Assembly (NCBI RefSeq): GCF_006569205.1
Contig: NZ_VIGD01000014.1
Coordinates: forward strand, 19,823 to 83,822
DNA from: Ureibacillus terrenus
GTDB taxonomy: Bacteria; Bacillota; Bacilli; Bacillales_A; Planococcaceae
Direction: 5' to 3'
Length of the DNA: 64,000 bases
In this document: one piece after another, positions 48,904-58,011 of the stretch
Position numbering within the stretch: position 1 is the first letter of the stretch
How the letters are laid out: each line of letters opens with the position of its first letter
The notes under the pieces: generated by a model
What the model saw: the letters and a program-made list of their open reading frames with translations, nothing else
The model's database searches: none
What the model was told of the DNA's origin: nothing
Program-made: the position numbers and the translations under genes

Positions 48904-50610
48904 ATGAAATCAATCATCTTTGTCATCGCCATATTACTAGTGTTGTTTATTGTCGGGCTTATTTTTAGAAAAAAACATACCCGTGAAATAGAACGGCTTG
49001 AAAAAAAGAAATTACAAATTCAACATTATCCCATTTTTGAGGAATTGACAAAAGTAAAGAATTTGAATATGAACGGCCAGACGGAAGAATTGTTTGAACG
49101 ATGGCGCAATAAATGGACGGAAGTAGTGGACGTGGATATCATCAAAATCGATTCCATGTTATTTGATGCGGAAGAATTCATTGACCGCTTTAAATTTAAA
49201 AAAGCGTCCGTGATCGAAAAAGAAATTGAAGAATATTTGAATAAATGCGACAAAATAAAGAATGAAATCTTGGACGAATTGGATGAATTAATCGGCAGCG
49301 AAGAAAAGAACCGCATTGAAATGGAACAGTTAAAGGAGCAATACCGTTCTGCGCGAAAGACCCTTTTGGCGCACCAATATTCGTTCGGTCCGGCATTGGC
49401 GAATCTTGAAAAATTACTTGAAGAATTTCCGCGGAAATTTGAAGAATATGAAAAGCTCACAGAAGAAGGAAATTATTTGAATGCCCGGGAAATTGTACTT
49501 TATCTCAATGAAAAGTCCAAAAAATTGAACGAGTTGATCAATGAAATCCCCGGATTGCTGGCGGAAATTCAGACAAAAATTCCCGCATCCATCCATGAGC
49601 TCCGCACAGGGCAGCGGGAAATGGAGGAGCAATCTTATTACCTCAAACATCTGGAATTGACCGAAAATCTTGAACAGATTGAGGAAGAGCTGAAGAAATT
49701 GGAAGAAGAACTGGCGAAATTGAACGTCGGTTATGTCGCATCCAGAATTGAAGAAATCAACGATGAAATTGACAATTTCTATGATTTGCTCGAAAAGGAA
49801 GTGTATGCGAAAAACTACGTAGACAAAAATTGTGACCGTACATACAAAACTTTGAATGAAGTGTTAAAAACGGCACGGGAAGTAAGCACCGAAGCCGAAT
49901 ATGTCCAAAGCAGCTACCGCTTGCCGAAAGAAGAAGCGGAAATTCCAAAGATTGGCCTGAAGCAGCTTGAAGTAATACAAAAACGTTTTGAATTGTTGCT
50001 TTCCCGTGTGCAAGGCGAAAAATCCGCATATTCGAGCCTGCAGGAAGAATTGATGGAAATCAGCAGCGAAATTGAACGCATACAAGAAGAGCAGGAAGAG
50101 TTCTCAAATCGGTTAAAGAATTTGCGAATCGATGAAAATAAAGCCCGAGCAAAACTTCAATCGTTGAAGAAAATGCTGCAAGATACGGACCGAATGTTAC
50201 ATAAAGCGAACATCCCAGGCATTCCGGAGGAAATGGACGCGCGCTTGGAAGAAGCGGAAGAGCAATTATTTTTGGTAATGCAAAGCCTCCAAGAAGTTCC
50301 GTTGAATATGAAACAAGTCAACAGCAATTTGGATCAGGCCGAAAAGTGCATCCAAGATGTGCAAAAACACGCAAAAGAAATGATAGAAAATGTTATGTTG
50401 ACTGAGCGGATTATTCAATACGGCAACCGCTACCGTTCAAATCCGCAGGTTCACGAATTATTGCTCCAGGCGGAGGAATCCTTCCACAAATTCCGTTATG
50501 TAAAAGCTTTGGAACTGGCGGCGGAAGCGGTGGAAATGGCGGAACCGGGTGCCATTAAACGCTTAGAAGAATTGGTGCAGGAAGAAATGTTCGAAAAAGC
50601 GAAACAATAA
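48904..50610 (+). CDS. ezrA: Septation ring formation regulator EzrA
   Basis: EzrA is a membrane protein that limits FtsZ rings to midcell and coordinates wall synthesis with division. The 568-residue protein has one N-terminal transmembrane helix (about 3-21) with the rest cytoplasmic, and is almost wholly alpha-helical with spectrin-like coiled-coil repeats rich in Glu, Lys and Leu. The conserved C-terminal patch appears around YGNRYRSNPQ and KFRYVKALELAAEAVEMAEPG. TAGGAGG precedes the ATG. It is divergent from hisJ, with iscS downstream. Confidence 0.95.
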   Translation: MKSIIFVIAILLVLFIVGLIFRKKHTREIERLEKKKLQIQHYPIFEELTKVKNLNMNGQTEELFERWRNKWTEVVDVDIIKIDSMLFDAEEFIDRFKFKKASVIEKEIEEYLNKCDKIKNEILDELDELIGSEEKNRIEMEQLKEQYRSARKTLLAHQYSFGPALANLEKLLEEFPRKFEEYEKLTEEGNYLNAREIVLYLNEKSKKLNELINEIPGLLAEIQTKIPASIHELRTGQREMEEQSYYLKHLELTENLEQIEEELKKLEEELAKLNVGYVASRIEEINDEIDNFYDLLEKEVYAKNYVDKNCDRTYKTLNEVLKTAREVSTEAEYVQSSYRLPKEEAEIPKIGLKQLEVIQKRFELLLSRVQGEKSAYSSLQEELMEISSEIERIQEEQEEFSNRLKNLRIDENKARAKLQSLKKMLQDTDRMLHKANIPGIPEEMDARLEEAEEQLFLVMQSLQEVPLNMKQVNSNLDQAEKCIQDVQKHAKEMIENVMLTERIIQYGNRYRSNPQVHELLLQAEESFHKFRYVKALELAAEAVEMAEPGAIKRLEELVQEEMFEKAKQ

Positions 50611-50711
50611 TTTATGCACGAAGCATAATTTCGGGTATAATGATAACGGAAAGTCATATCCGTTCACAGCAATATCACTTTTGTTTTTTCATGATAAGCA
50701 TTAAAATGGAT

Positions 50712-50755
50712 GGTTGTCCGGAAAGTATCCACTTTCTGTACAACCTTTTCTTTTG
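50712..50755 (+). terminator. Terminator after ezrA
   Basis: GGTTGTCCGGAAAG pairs with CTTTCTGTACAACC with two mismatches, followed by TTTTCTTTTG. Confidence 0.82.
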
Positions 50756-50783
50756 AAAAATCTTATGAGTTAGAAGGTTGGTA

Positions 50784-51926
50784 ATGATGATCTATTTTGA
50801 CAACAGCGCAACAACTCAACCCCATGAAGAAGTGTTGCAAACTTTCATCGAAGTGAATAAAAATTATTACGCTAATCCCGCTTCCATCCATTCATTTGGA
50901 GTGGAAGTCAACGAACTGTTGGATGCGGCAAGAGGACAAATCGCCGGCATTCTAAAAACGAACAAGGAACACGTTTTATTTACATCAGGGGGTACCGAAT
51001 CAAACAATTTTGCGATTTTTGGTGTCGCAAAAGCAAATAAACATATCGGAAAACACATCATTACAACGGAAATTGAACATGCATCGGTGCTTGAAGCATA
51101 TAAGGCATTAGCAAAAGAAGGATATGAAGTCGATTATTTATCGGTAAACAAAAATGGAGTAATCTCCCTAGATGAACTGCGGGAGAAACTTCGCAAAGAT
51201 ACGGTTCTGGTTACCATCATGCATGTAAATAATGAAATGGGAGCAATCCAACCGATTGAAGAAGCGGCAAAATTGATCCACCAGCATTCCCGCGCCGTTT
51301 TCCACGTGGACGCAGTGCAAAGTTTCGGCAAATTGGAAGTCCAATTTAAGGGAGAGGCCGGACCGGACATTATTACGATTTCGGGGCATAAAATCCATGG
51401 CTTGAAAGGTACGGGCGTCATCGCTTTCAGAAGAAAATTGAATATTGAACCGTTCATTGTCGGCGGAGGACAAGAATTCGGCTTAAGAAGCGGCACTGTC
51501 GCCGTGCCGCAAGCGGTCGCCCTTGCGAAAGCGTGCCGGATTGCAGTGGAACATTTACAGGAAAATCAAGCAAAATTCAAAAAATGGCGAGATGATCTCA
51601 TTGATTTTTTAACGGCTTTTGGCAACCATATTTATATACTATCTTCGAAAGAAGGGGCACCGCATATCTTGTCCTTTAGTGTACGGGACATCAAAGGGGA
51701 AGTCGTCATCAATGCGCTGCAGAAACGCGGTGCCATTGTATCCACATCCAGTGCATGTTCTTCAAGACAGAAGAAAACAAGCCATGTCGTTGAAGCATTA
51801 AAAGTGGATCCACACTTTAAAGAAGGTGTCATCCGCATCAGTTTTGGCGCAAAAAATACTGACGAAGAAATCGAACAATTTAAAGCGATTTTTAAAGAAG
51901 TTATGAATGAATTAAAAGGAGTATAA
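50784..51926 (+). CDS. iscS: Cysteine desulfurase (IscS/NifS family)
   Basis: The PLP enzyme removes sulfur from cysteine as a persulfide. Placed before thiI, it is the dedicated sulfur donor for tRNA 4-thiouridine (NifZ in B. subtilis). The 380-residue protein begins MMIYFDNSATTQP, has TSGGTESNNFAIFG, ITTEIEHASVLE, SGHKIHGLKGTG with the PLP lysine, and STSSACSSRQ with the catalytic cysteine near 325. AGAAGG precedes two adjacent ATGs, and either 50784 or 50787 could be used. GGTATAATG near 50635 may be its promoter. Its stop overlaps thiI. Confidence 0.94.
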   Translation: MMIYFDNSATTQPHEEVLQTFIEVNKNYYANPASIHSFGVEVNELLDAARGQIAGILKTNKEHVLFTSGGTESNNFAIFGVAKANKHIGKHIITTEIEHASVLEAYKALAKEGYEVDYLSVNKNGVISLDELREKLRKDTVLVTIMHVNNEMGAIQPIEEAAKLIHQHSRAVFHVDAVQSFGKLEVQFKGEAGPDIITISGHKIHGLKGTGVIAFRRKLNIEPFIVGGGQEFGLRSGTVAVPQAVALAKACRIAVEHLQENQAKFKKWRDDLIDFLTAFGNHIYILSSKEGAPHILSFSVRDIKGEVVINALQKRGAIVSTSSACSSRQKKTSHVVEALKVDPHFKEGVIRISFGAKNTDEEIEQFKAIFKEVMNELKGV

Positions 51927-53140
51927 TGAGAATGCTTTGGAAAGAAATATTGATACGGTATGGTGAATTGACGACAAAAGGACGAAACCGGAAAGATTTT
52001 ATCCAGCAATTGAAACGCAACATCAAGTATATTTTTTCTGATCTTGGTTCTTTGACAATCCGGGCGGAAAGGGACCGGATGCATATTGAATTAAACAATG
52101 AAGAACAATTTGAAGTATTAATGGAAAAACTGCCGCGCGTATTTGGAATCCAGTCTTTCAGCCCTGTCGCCATTTGCGAGAAAGACATGGGAAGCATCCA
52201 GCAGCTTGCCCAAAAAATTATGGATCGTTATAAAGATCAACAAATCACTTTTAAAGTGGAAGTGCACCGTTCAGATAAATCATTCCCTTACCAAACTTAC
52301 GATATACAAAAAGCGGTCGGAGGATATTTGCTAAAAAATAATCCGAATTTATCGGTCGATGTCAAAAACCCTGATGTGGAGCTTCGGGTGGAAATCCGCA
52401 AAGAAGCCGCTTATTTAATGTCGGAAGTGATTTATGGGGCAGGAGGAATGCCTGTAGGTTCAAACGGAAAAACGCTCCTATTGCTTTCAGGCGGAATCGA
52501 CAGCCCTGTGGCGGGATATTTGATGATGAAACGGGGCGTAAGGATTGACGCGATTCATTTTTATAGTCCGCCATATACAAGCGAACAGTCACTGCAAAAG
52601 GTAAAAGATTTGGCAAATGAATTAACGAAATTCGGCTCCACTATCCGTTTGCATGTGATTCCATTTACAGAATTGCAAGTGTTAATCAAAGATACAGTAC
52701 CGCCGGAAATGTTAATGACCACAACGCGCCGGATCATGATGAAAATCGCGGATAAAGTGCGTGAAGAAATTGGCGCTCTTGCGCTTGTTACCGGTGAAAG
52801 TTTGGGGCAAGTAGCAAGCCAGACGCTGGAAAGCTTGACGGCAATCAATGCGGTGACAAATACGCCGATTCTTCGTCCGCTCATTTCTTTTGATAAGCTG
52901 GAAATTATTAAAATTGCACAACAAATCGGGACATACGAAATTTCCATCAAACCATACGAAGATTGCTGCACGATTTTCACACCGGCCAATCCGAAAACAA
53001 AGCCAAAAATTGAACGGGTGGTCCATTTCGAATCGCAGACGGATTTTGATGAATATATTGAGCGCGCCGTGAAAAATAGAGAAATTTATACTTTCCCTGA
53101 GAAACAACAAACAGCCGATAAATTTAAACATCTATTATAA
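51926..53140 (+). CDS. thiI: tRNA 4-thiouridine synthase ThiI
   Basis: ThiI adenylates U8 of tRNA and inserts sulfur delivered by the desulfurase. The 404-residue protein has an N-terminal ferredoxin-like and THUMP region (ILIRYGELTTKGRNRKDF, VFGIQSFSPV) and the PP-loop ATPase (LLSGGIDSPVAGYLM near residue 187). It lacks the C-terminal rhodanese domain of enterobacterial ThiI, as is usual in bacilli. The ATG at 51926 overlaps the iscS stop by one base. AAAGGAG precedes it. A second in-frame ATG six bases on is possible. Confidence 0.95.
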   Translation: MRMLWKEILIRYGELTTKGRNRKDFIQQLKRNIKYIFSDLGSLTIRAERDRMHIELNNEEQFEVLMEKLPRVFGIQSFSPVAICEKDMGSIQQLAQKIMDRYKDQQITFKVEVHRSDKSFPYQTYDIQKAVGGYLLKNNPNLSVDVKNPDVELRVEIRKEAAYLMSEVIYGAGGMPVGSNGKTLLLLSGGIDSPVAGYLMMKRGVRIDAIHFYSPPYTSEQSLQKVKDLANELTKFGSTIRLHVIPFTELQVLIKDTVPPEMLMTTTRRIMMKIADKVREEIGALALVTGESLGQVASQTLESLTAINAVTNTPILRPLISFDKLEIIKIAQQIGTYEISIKPYEDCCTIFTPANPKTKPKIERVVHFESQTDFDEYIERAVKNREIYTFPEKQQTADKFKHLL

Positions 53141-53193
53141 TTTCACTCTACCAACCGGCAGGTAATAGAAGCACAATTTACCTCTCACCTCTA

Positions 53194-53223
53194 TGTATTA
53201 TTTTTTGATTGCGGCACATTCTA
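53194..53223 (+). promoter_or_regulatory. Sigma-G-like promoter of the SASP gene
   Basis: TGTATT at 53194-53199, a 17-base spacer and CATTCTA at 53217-53223 fit the forespore sigma-G pattern (about TGAATA, 17-18, CATACTA). The gene downstream is of the class made only in the forespore. Confidence 0.65.
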
Positions 53224-53245
53224 AATGCACAAGGAGGTGAGAGAG

Positions 53246-53455
53246 ATGGCTACAAACAACACAGGCGGCAGAAACAAATTATTGGTTCCTGGTGCAAACG
53301 CAGCATTAGATCAAATGAAATATGAAATTGCACAAGAGTTTGGTGTTCAACTCGGACCTGAAGCTTCTGCTCGTGCAAACGGGTCAGTCGGAGGAGAAAT
53401 TACTAAACGTCTTGTGCAAATGGCAGAGTCTCAATTACGCGGAACTCAACAATAA
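53246..53455 (+). CDS. sspA: Alpha/beta-type small acid-soluble spore protein
   Basis: These proteins coat and protect DNA in dormant spores and are degraded by the protease GPR at germination. The 69-residue product begins [20 protein letters not shown], contains the GPR site in [15 protein letters not shown], and has the second DNA-binding helix [16 protein letters not shown] 53246 follows AAGGAGGTGA, though the frame is open to 53225. Its position between thiI and ytcI is that of sspA in B. subtilis, hence the symbol. It shows that the organism is a spore former. Confidence 0.94.
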   Translation: MATNNTGGRNKLLVPGANAALDQMKYEIAQEFGVQLGPEASARANGSVGGEITKRLVQMAESQLRGTQQ

Positions 53456-53462
53456 TGGAAAT

Positions 53463-53496
53463 AAAGCTGGCAGCAGCATGCTGCCGGCTTTTTTTA
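53463..53496 (+). terminator. Terminator after the SASP gene
   Basis: AAAGCTGGCAGC pairs with GCTGCCGGCTTT around a short loop, followed by TTTTTATC. Confidence 0.93.
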
Positions 53497-53625
53497 TCTC
53501 TGAATTATTTTTTTGTTTCTTATAAAAAAATGTATTTTGAACAAAATTTTTTCTATTAAAAAGAATATTTTGCTATTTTTTTTATATATAATTATAATTA
53601 GAATAATATTTGAGGGGGAATTTGC

Positions 53626-55212
53626 TTGAAGCGGGAAGATTTACTTGCACCAGAAATTTATAATATTGTCGAAGAATTCGAAAAATGGGCAACCGACGAA
53701 AACAAAGTCGCTTTATTGCTGCATCACGAAAACGGTTCCACAGAAAAGATCACTTTTGTCGAATTGCTTAAGAGAGCAAACAAAGTCGCAAATCTGTTCA
53801 GAAATTATGGATTGGAAAAAGGCGATGTCATTTTAGTGATGGTTCCGCGTTCTGCTAAAGCTTATGCTACATATATTGGCGCATTAAAAGCAGGACTGAC
53901 GATTATTCCAAGCTCCGAAATGTTGCGGGCGAAGGACATTGACTACCGAATCCAGCATTCAGGGGCAAAAGGGATTGTTGCGTTTTCAAATGAAATTTCC
54001 CAATTTGATGAAGTGAAATCTCTGGATGGATTAAAATTGTTTGTTTACGGGGAAGCGCAAGAGCCTTGGATTCAAATTGAAAAAGAACTTGAAAGTCTGC
54101 CGGAGGAATTCGATGGAGAGCGAACAAAGAGCTCTGACATTGCCTTCTTATCCTATACAAGCGGAACAACAGGTAATCCGAAAGGTGTAATCCATACCCA
54201 TAGTTGGGGTTATGCACATTTGCGCACAGCAGCTGAACATTGGCTCGGTGTCAAAGAAGGGGATCTGGCATGGGCAACAGCTGCACCGGGGTGGCAAAAA
54301 TGGATTTGGAGCCCGTTCCTGGCGATTTTGGGCAGCGGAGCAACGGCATTTGTGCATACAGGACGTTTCGAACCAAAAACGTACTTGCAATTGCTGCAGG
54401 ATTATAAAATCAATGTTTTATGCTGCACGCCGACAGAATACCGCTTGATGGCGAAAGTGGACGGCTTGGAATCATTTGATTTATCCAATTTGAGAAGCGC
54501 CGTTTCCGCCGGAGAGCCGTTAAACAGCGAAGTTATCAACAAATTCTTGGATGTGTTTGACATCCAGGTGCGCGACGGATATGGACAAACTGAAAATACA
54601 TTGCTTGTCGGAACAATGATCGGCATGAAACCAAAACCGGGTTCCATGGGCAAACCGACGCCAGGAAATATCGTAGAGGTGATTAATGAAGACGGAGAAC
54701 CTGCAAAGCCGGGAGAAGTCGGCGATATTGCCGTGCATATTTCCACACCGGCATTGTTCAAAGGTTACTTGAATGACCCTGAGCGCACACAGCAGCAATT
54801 CCGGGGGGACTGGTATTTAACCGGCGACCGTGCGTACAAAGATGAAGAAGGGTATTTCTGGTTCCAGGGCCGCGGAGACGACATCATCATTTCGTCCGGC
54901 TATACGATTGGGCCTTTTGAAGTGGAAGATGCCCTTGTGAAACATCCTGCCGTCAAAGAATGTGCGGTAGTGGCAAGTCCGGATGAAATTCGCGGAAGCA
55001 TTGTAAAGGCTTTCGTCGTATTGAAAGATCCGTCTTTAAAAGACAGCCCTACTCTTGTGCAGGAATTGCAGGAACATGTGAAAAAGATTACGGCTCCATA
55101 TAAATACCCTAGGGCGATTGAATTTATTGATGAGCTGCCAAAAACGACTTCCGGAAAAATCCGCCGGGTGGAACTTCGCCAAAAAGAATGGCAAAAGCAT
55201 GCAATGAAGTAA
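53626..55212 (+). CDS. ytcI: Acyl-CoA synthetase (AMP-binding, YtcI-type)
   Basis: An ANL-superfamily ligase that joins a carboxylic acid to CoA through an acyl-AMP, probably with a medium or branched short-chain fatty acid. The 528-residue protein shows FLSYTSGTTGNPKGVIHTH near residue 173, GYGQTENT near 315, LTGDRAYKDEEGYFWFQGRGDD near 411 and LPKTTSGKIRR near the end with the catalytic lysine. The start is TTG after GAGGGGG. The same terminal motif as in AcsA makes it another possible target of lysine acetylation. It follows the SASP gene as in B. subtilis. The substrate is inferred. Confidence 0.9.
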   Translation: MKREDLLAPEIYNIVEEFEKWATDENKVALLLHHENGSTEKITFVELLKRANKVANLFRNYGLEKGDVILVMVPRSAKAYATYIGALKAGLTIIPSSEMLRAKDIDYRIQHSGAKGIVAFSNEISQFDEVKSLDGLKLFVYGEAQEPWIQIEKELESLPEEFDGERTKSSDIAFLSYTSGTTGNPKGVIHTHSWGYAHLRTAAEHWLGVKEGDLAWATAAPGWQKWIWSPFLAILGSGATAFVHTGRFEPKTYLQLLQDYKINVLCCTPTEYRLMAKVDGLESFDLSNLRSAVSAGEPLNSEVINKFLDVFDIQVRDGYGQTENTLLVGTMIGMKPKPGSMGKPTPGNIVEVINEDGEPAKPGEVGDIAVHISTPALFKGYLNDPERTQQQFRGDWYLTGDRAYKDEEGYFWFQGRGDDIIISSGYTIGPFEVEDALVKHPAVKECAVVASPDEIRGSIVKAFVVLKDPSLKDSPTLVQELQEHVKKITAPYKYPRAIEFIDELPKTTSGKIRRVELRQKEWQKHAMK

Positions 55213-55251
55213 TGCATTCATACAGAATGAAATGAAAGAATAAAATAATGA

Positions 55252-55293
55252 AGACATTCGGAAAGAAATAAACCTTTCTGAATGTCTTTTTTT
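55252..55293 (+). terminator. Terminator after ytcI
   Basis: AGACATTCGGAAAG pairs with CTTTCTGAATGTCT (one wobble) and seven T follow. Confidence 0.92.
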
Positions 55294-55385
55294 CATGTAA
55301 TCTTATACTAGTAAAGAAAATTTTTTTAAATTTTTGAAACAATTGGCTTTGAAAAACGTATAGAAAAAATGGAGGAGGTTGGAAG

Positions 55386-56390
55386 ATGAATACAAAAAGA
55401 TGGATAGCGCTGAGTATAGCGGTTTTTTTAATGGTGGTTTCAATCGGGGTAAACATAGTGACAACCATTTTTACAAGCGATTTTTTTAGTCAATTTGAAT
55501 CTTTCAGTAAACCGGAGCTGACCGAGGCGATTGTCGAACCGGGGTCGTTTGATGAGCGGATCGCTTTGCTTAGTGTGGACGGGGTGATTCAAGATGTCGG
55601 TTCAAGTTCCCCTTGGGCAGCCCTTGAATATGACCATCAAAGATTTTTGGCAACATTGGACCAAATTTTGGAAGATGATACAGTAAAAGGCGTAGTATTA
55701 TCTGTCAACTCTCCAGGAGGAGGGGTCATGGAATCTGATGAGATTTATCAAAAATTAATGAAGATCAAAGAAGAGAAAAAGATACCGATTTATGTTTCCA
55801 TGCAATCGATGGCGACATCCGGCGGATATTACATTTCTGCGCCCGCCGACAAAATTTTTGCCCATCGTGATACAGTGACAGGCTCAATCGGCGTCATTAT
55901 ACAAAGTTATAATTACTATGAACTTGCGAAAAATTTAGGAATCGAGTTTGAAACCATCAAATCCGGACCGCATAAAGACATGTTCAACGGCACACGTCCT
56001 TCGACGGATGAAGAAAAAGCGATGATGCAAGAAATGATCAATGAATCGTATGAAGCGTTTGTAGATGTGGTGAAGCAGGGAAGAGGCATGTCTGAATCCG
56101 AAGTGAAACGAGTGGCGGACGGGCGAATCTTAAGCGGCAATCAGGCACTGAGAGCCGGGTTGGTTGATGAAATCGGAACTCTGGAGGAAACAATTCAGGC
56201 ATTAAGAAAAGACCATGGCCTGGAAGATGCGACATTGTTCGAATATGAGTCAAGTTTTGGAACTTTAAGCTCGTTATTCGCAATGAAATTAGGCACCATC
56301 TTTGGCCCTTCAATGGAAGAACGCCTGTTGATCAAATTAATGAATTCATATGATGCACCACGATTGATGTATTTATATGGCCAAAATTAA
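55386..56390 (+). CDS. sppA: Signal peptide peptidase SppA
   Basis: SppA is a membrane-anchored serine protease of the S49 family that degrades remnant signal peptides and helps in membrane stress. The 334-residue protein has an N-terminal transmembrane helix (about 6-30), VVLSVNSPGGGVMESDEI, the nucleophile in QSMATSGGYYISAP (Ser near 144) and the general base in KSGPHKDMFNG (Lys near 197). These fit the Ser/Lys dyad of Bacillus SppA. GGAGGAGG precedes the ATG. yteJ follows after 13 bases, so the pair is an operon as in B. subtilis. Confidence 0.95.
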   Translation: MNTKRWIALSIAVFLMVVSIGVNIVTTIFTSDFFSQFESFSKPELTEAIVEPGSFDERIALLSVDGVIQDVGSSSPWAALEYDHQRFLATLDQILEDDTVKGVVLSVNSPGGGVMESDEIYQKLMKIKEEKKIPIYVSMQSMATSGGYYISAPADKIFAHRDTVTGSIGVIIQSYNYYELAKNLGIEFETIKSGPHKDMFNGTRPSTDEEKAMMQEMINESYEAFVDVVKQGRGMSESEVKRVADGRILSGNQALRAGLVDEIGTLEETIQALRKDHGLEDATLFEYESSFGTLSSLFAMKLGTIFGPSMEERLLIKLMNSYDAPRLMYLYGQN

Positions 56391-56403
56391 GGGGGGCTGA
56401 AAT

Positions 56404-57231
56404 ATGACAGGTTATCATTCAGACAATGACCGGAAAAATTCTGCCCATGAGACGGACGGAAACGCGCCGATTCATGAACAATCGGCCGAAAACGCCATGA
56501 ACATCCAGGAGCAAAATGATGGAACAAGAAAAGAGCTAACATATACGGAACAATCCAAGCAAGCGGAGGAAGGGCATAAAGAACCGGAAAAAAGCGAATC
56601 CAACGCGCAAAATGTGACAGAAACCGGTTTATTAGAAGAAAATCCGCAAACGCAAAGCCGCAATGAATCTTCAACCGAAGAACAGAAAGAAGGGACACCG
56701 GAACCTAAAATCGTGAGAGAAACGGAAATCGTGGAAGAATATGAAGAAAAAACCGCAGGGTTCTGGATCCGTTTTTGGGCATTTATCATTGATGGACTGG
56801 TTGTGAGTGCGGTTGTCGGCATTTTGGTGAAGCCAATCTTCTACTTGTTTGGCTGGGATGTGGGCGGTTCTCTATGGTACTCGCCATTTACCATCATTTC
56901 AGGCATTATTTATTATGCGTATTTTGTCATCATGACAAAATACTGGCAGCAAACGATCGGCAAAATGATTTTCGGCATTAAAGTAAAATCGCTGAAAGAA
57001 GAAAAACTTTCGTGGACAACGGTTTTATTTCGGGAATTGGTGTCGCGTTTCATCAATAATACCGTTTGGATATCTTATCTCGCCGTGGCTTTCACACCGA
57101 AAAACCAGGGATTGCAAGACTATTTTGCCGATACGATTGTGGTGCAGGAAAATGTATATGTAAAAAATGAAAAGAAAGTGATTAAAGAAAAAATCATTGA
57201 GACAAATTCTTCAAATGAGCAAACAGCCTGA
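56404..57231 (+). CDS. RDD family membrane protein (YteJ-like)
   Basis: The 275-residue product has a hydrophilic, Glu/Gln/Asn-rich N-terminal half (about 1-110) and an RDD domain with at least two to three hydrophobic helices: FWIRFWAFIIDGLVVSAVVG, IISGIIYYAYFVIMTKYW, then QTIGKMIFGIKVKS, where the Arg and Asp residues that name the family are present. YteJ, beside sppA in B. subtilis, has this domain, but the long acidic extension is unusual. SppA-YteJ act in resistance to cationic peptides and lantibiotics in that species, and a shared role is inferred from linkage. Confidence 0.85.
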   Translation: MTGYHSDNDRKNSAHETDGNAPIHEQSAENAMNIQEQNDGTRKELTYTEQSKQAEEGHKEPEKSESNAQNVTETGLLEENPQTQSRNESSTEEQKEGTPEPKIVRETEIVEEYEEKTAGFWIRFWAFIIDGLVVSAVVGILVKPIFYLFGWDVGGSLWYSPFTIISGIIYYAYFVIMTKYWQQTIGKMIFGIKVKSLKEEKLSWTTVLFRELVSRFINNTVWISYLAVAFTPKNQGLQDYFADTIVVQENVYVKNEKKVIKEKIIETNSSNEQTA

Positions 57232-57236
57232 AGTTT

Positions 57237-57280
57237 AACCATTCAGTACCCATTCGGTGCTGGATGGTTTTTTGTTTTTG
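57237..57280 (+). terminator. Terminator after the yteJ-like gene
   Basis: AACCATTCAGTACC pairs imperfectly with GGTGCTGGATGGTT around CATTC, followed by TTTTTGTTTTTG. Confidence 0.88.
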
Positions 57281-57352
57281 AGTAAGTTATTTGCATTGGC
57301 AAAATGTTGTTTAGTAATATGAAATAAGTAGAAAATAAGGAGGAATGTTCTA

Positions 57353-57856
57353 GTGGCTCAAGTAACATTTAAGAATAAACCCGTTACTTTGCTTGGAAAT
57401 GAAGTGAAGGTTGGAGATCAGGCTCCGGATTTTACTGTGCTCGCCAATGATTTAACTCCGGTTACATTAAAAGATTCAGAGGGAAAAATCCGTTTATTTG
57501 CAACTGTACCTTCCCTTGATACAGGAGTGTGCGACGCGGAAACCCGCCGATTTAATGAAGAAGCCGCAAAATTGGGTGATGATGTCATTGTCTACACGGT
57601 ATCCGTGGACTTGCCATTTGCACAAAAACGTTGGTGCGGAGCGGCCGGCATTGATCGGGTAGTGACAGTGTCAGACCATAAGGATTTATCTTTCGGAAAA
57701 GCTTATGGTGTTGTCATTGAAGAATTGCGTCTTTTGGCACGTGCGGTGTTTGTTGTTGACCGTGAAGGCGTTGTGCGTTATGTGGAATATGTTCCTGAAG
57801 TGACTAACCATCCAAATTATGAAGCGGCAATCGCGGCGGTAAAAGAACTCTTATAA
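57353..57856 (+). CDS. tpx: Thiol peroxidase (atypical 2-Cys peroxiredoxin)
   Basis: Tpx reduces hydrogen peroxide and organic peroxides using thioredoxin. The 167-residue protein has TVPSLDTGVCDAETRRF with peroxidatic Cys60 and FAQKRWCGAAG with resolving Cys95, the spacing typical of Tpx. The start is GTG at 57353 behind AAGGAGG at nine bases. It appears to be a single gene. Hairpins follow before ytxK. Confidence 0.96.
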   Translation: MAQVTFKNKPVTLLGNEVKVGDQAPDFTVLANDLTPVTLKDSEGKIRLFATVPSLDTGVCDAETRRFNEEAAKLGDDVIVYTVSVDLPFAQKRWCGAAGIDRVVTVSDHKDLSFGKAYGVVIEELRLLARAVFVVDREGVVRYVEYVPEVTNHPNYEAAIAAVKELL

Positions 57857-57957
57857 AAGATGTGGCCGCGACATATCTTTTATCGCATTTTTCGGTTATT
57901 ATTATATTGTGTTTTACCTGTAGACAAAGTCCGTATCGGCTTTGTCTACAGCCATTT
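57853..57957 (+). terminator. Two hairpins between tpx and ytxK
   Basis: The first (57853-57885) has ATAAAAGAT arms overlapping the tpx stop. The second is a perfect 11-base inverted repeat, TGTAGACAAAG 57919-57929 and CTTTGTCTACA 57940-57950, followed by GCCATTTTTC. Either could end tpx transcription. Confidence 0.6.
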
Positions 57958-58011
57958 TTCCGTAATTTTGCATATCGTAACCCAATGGCGAGTGTTGAAA
58001 GGAAGAACAAC

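Noticed and set aside
57862..58011. N-terminal extension of ytxK
   Set aside because: The extra 50 codons would run through two hairpins after tpx. ATG 58012 has an RBS and fits the family.
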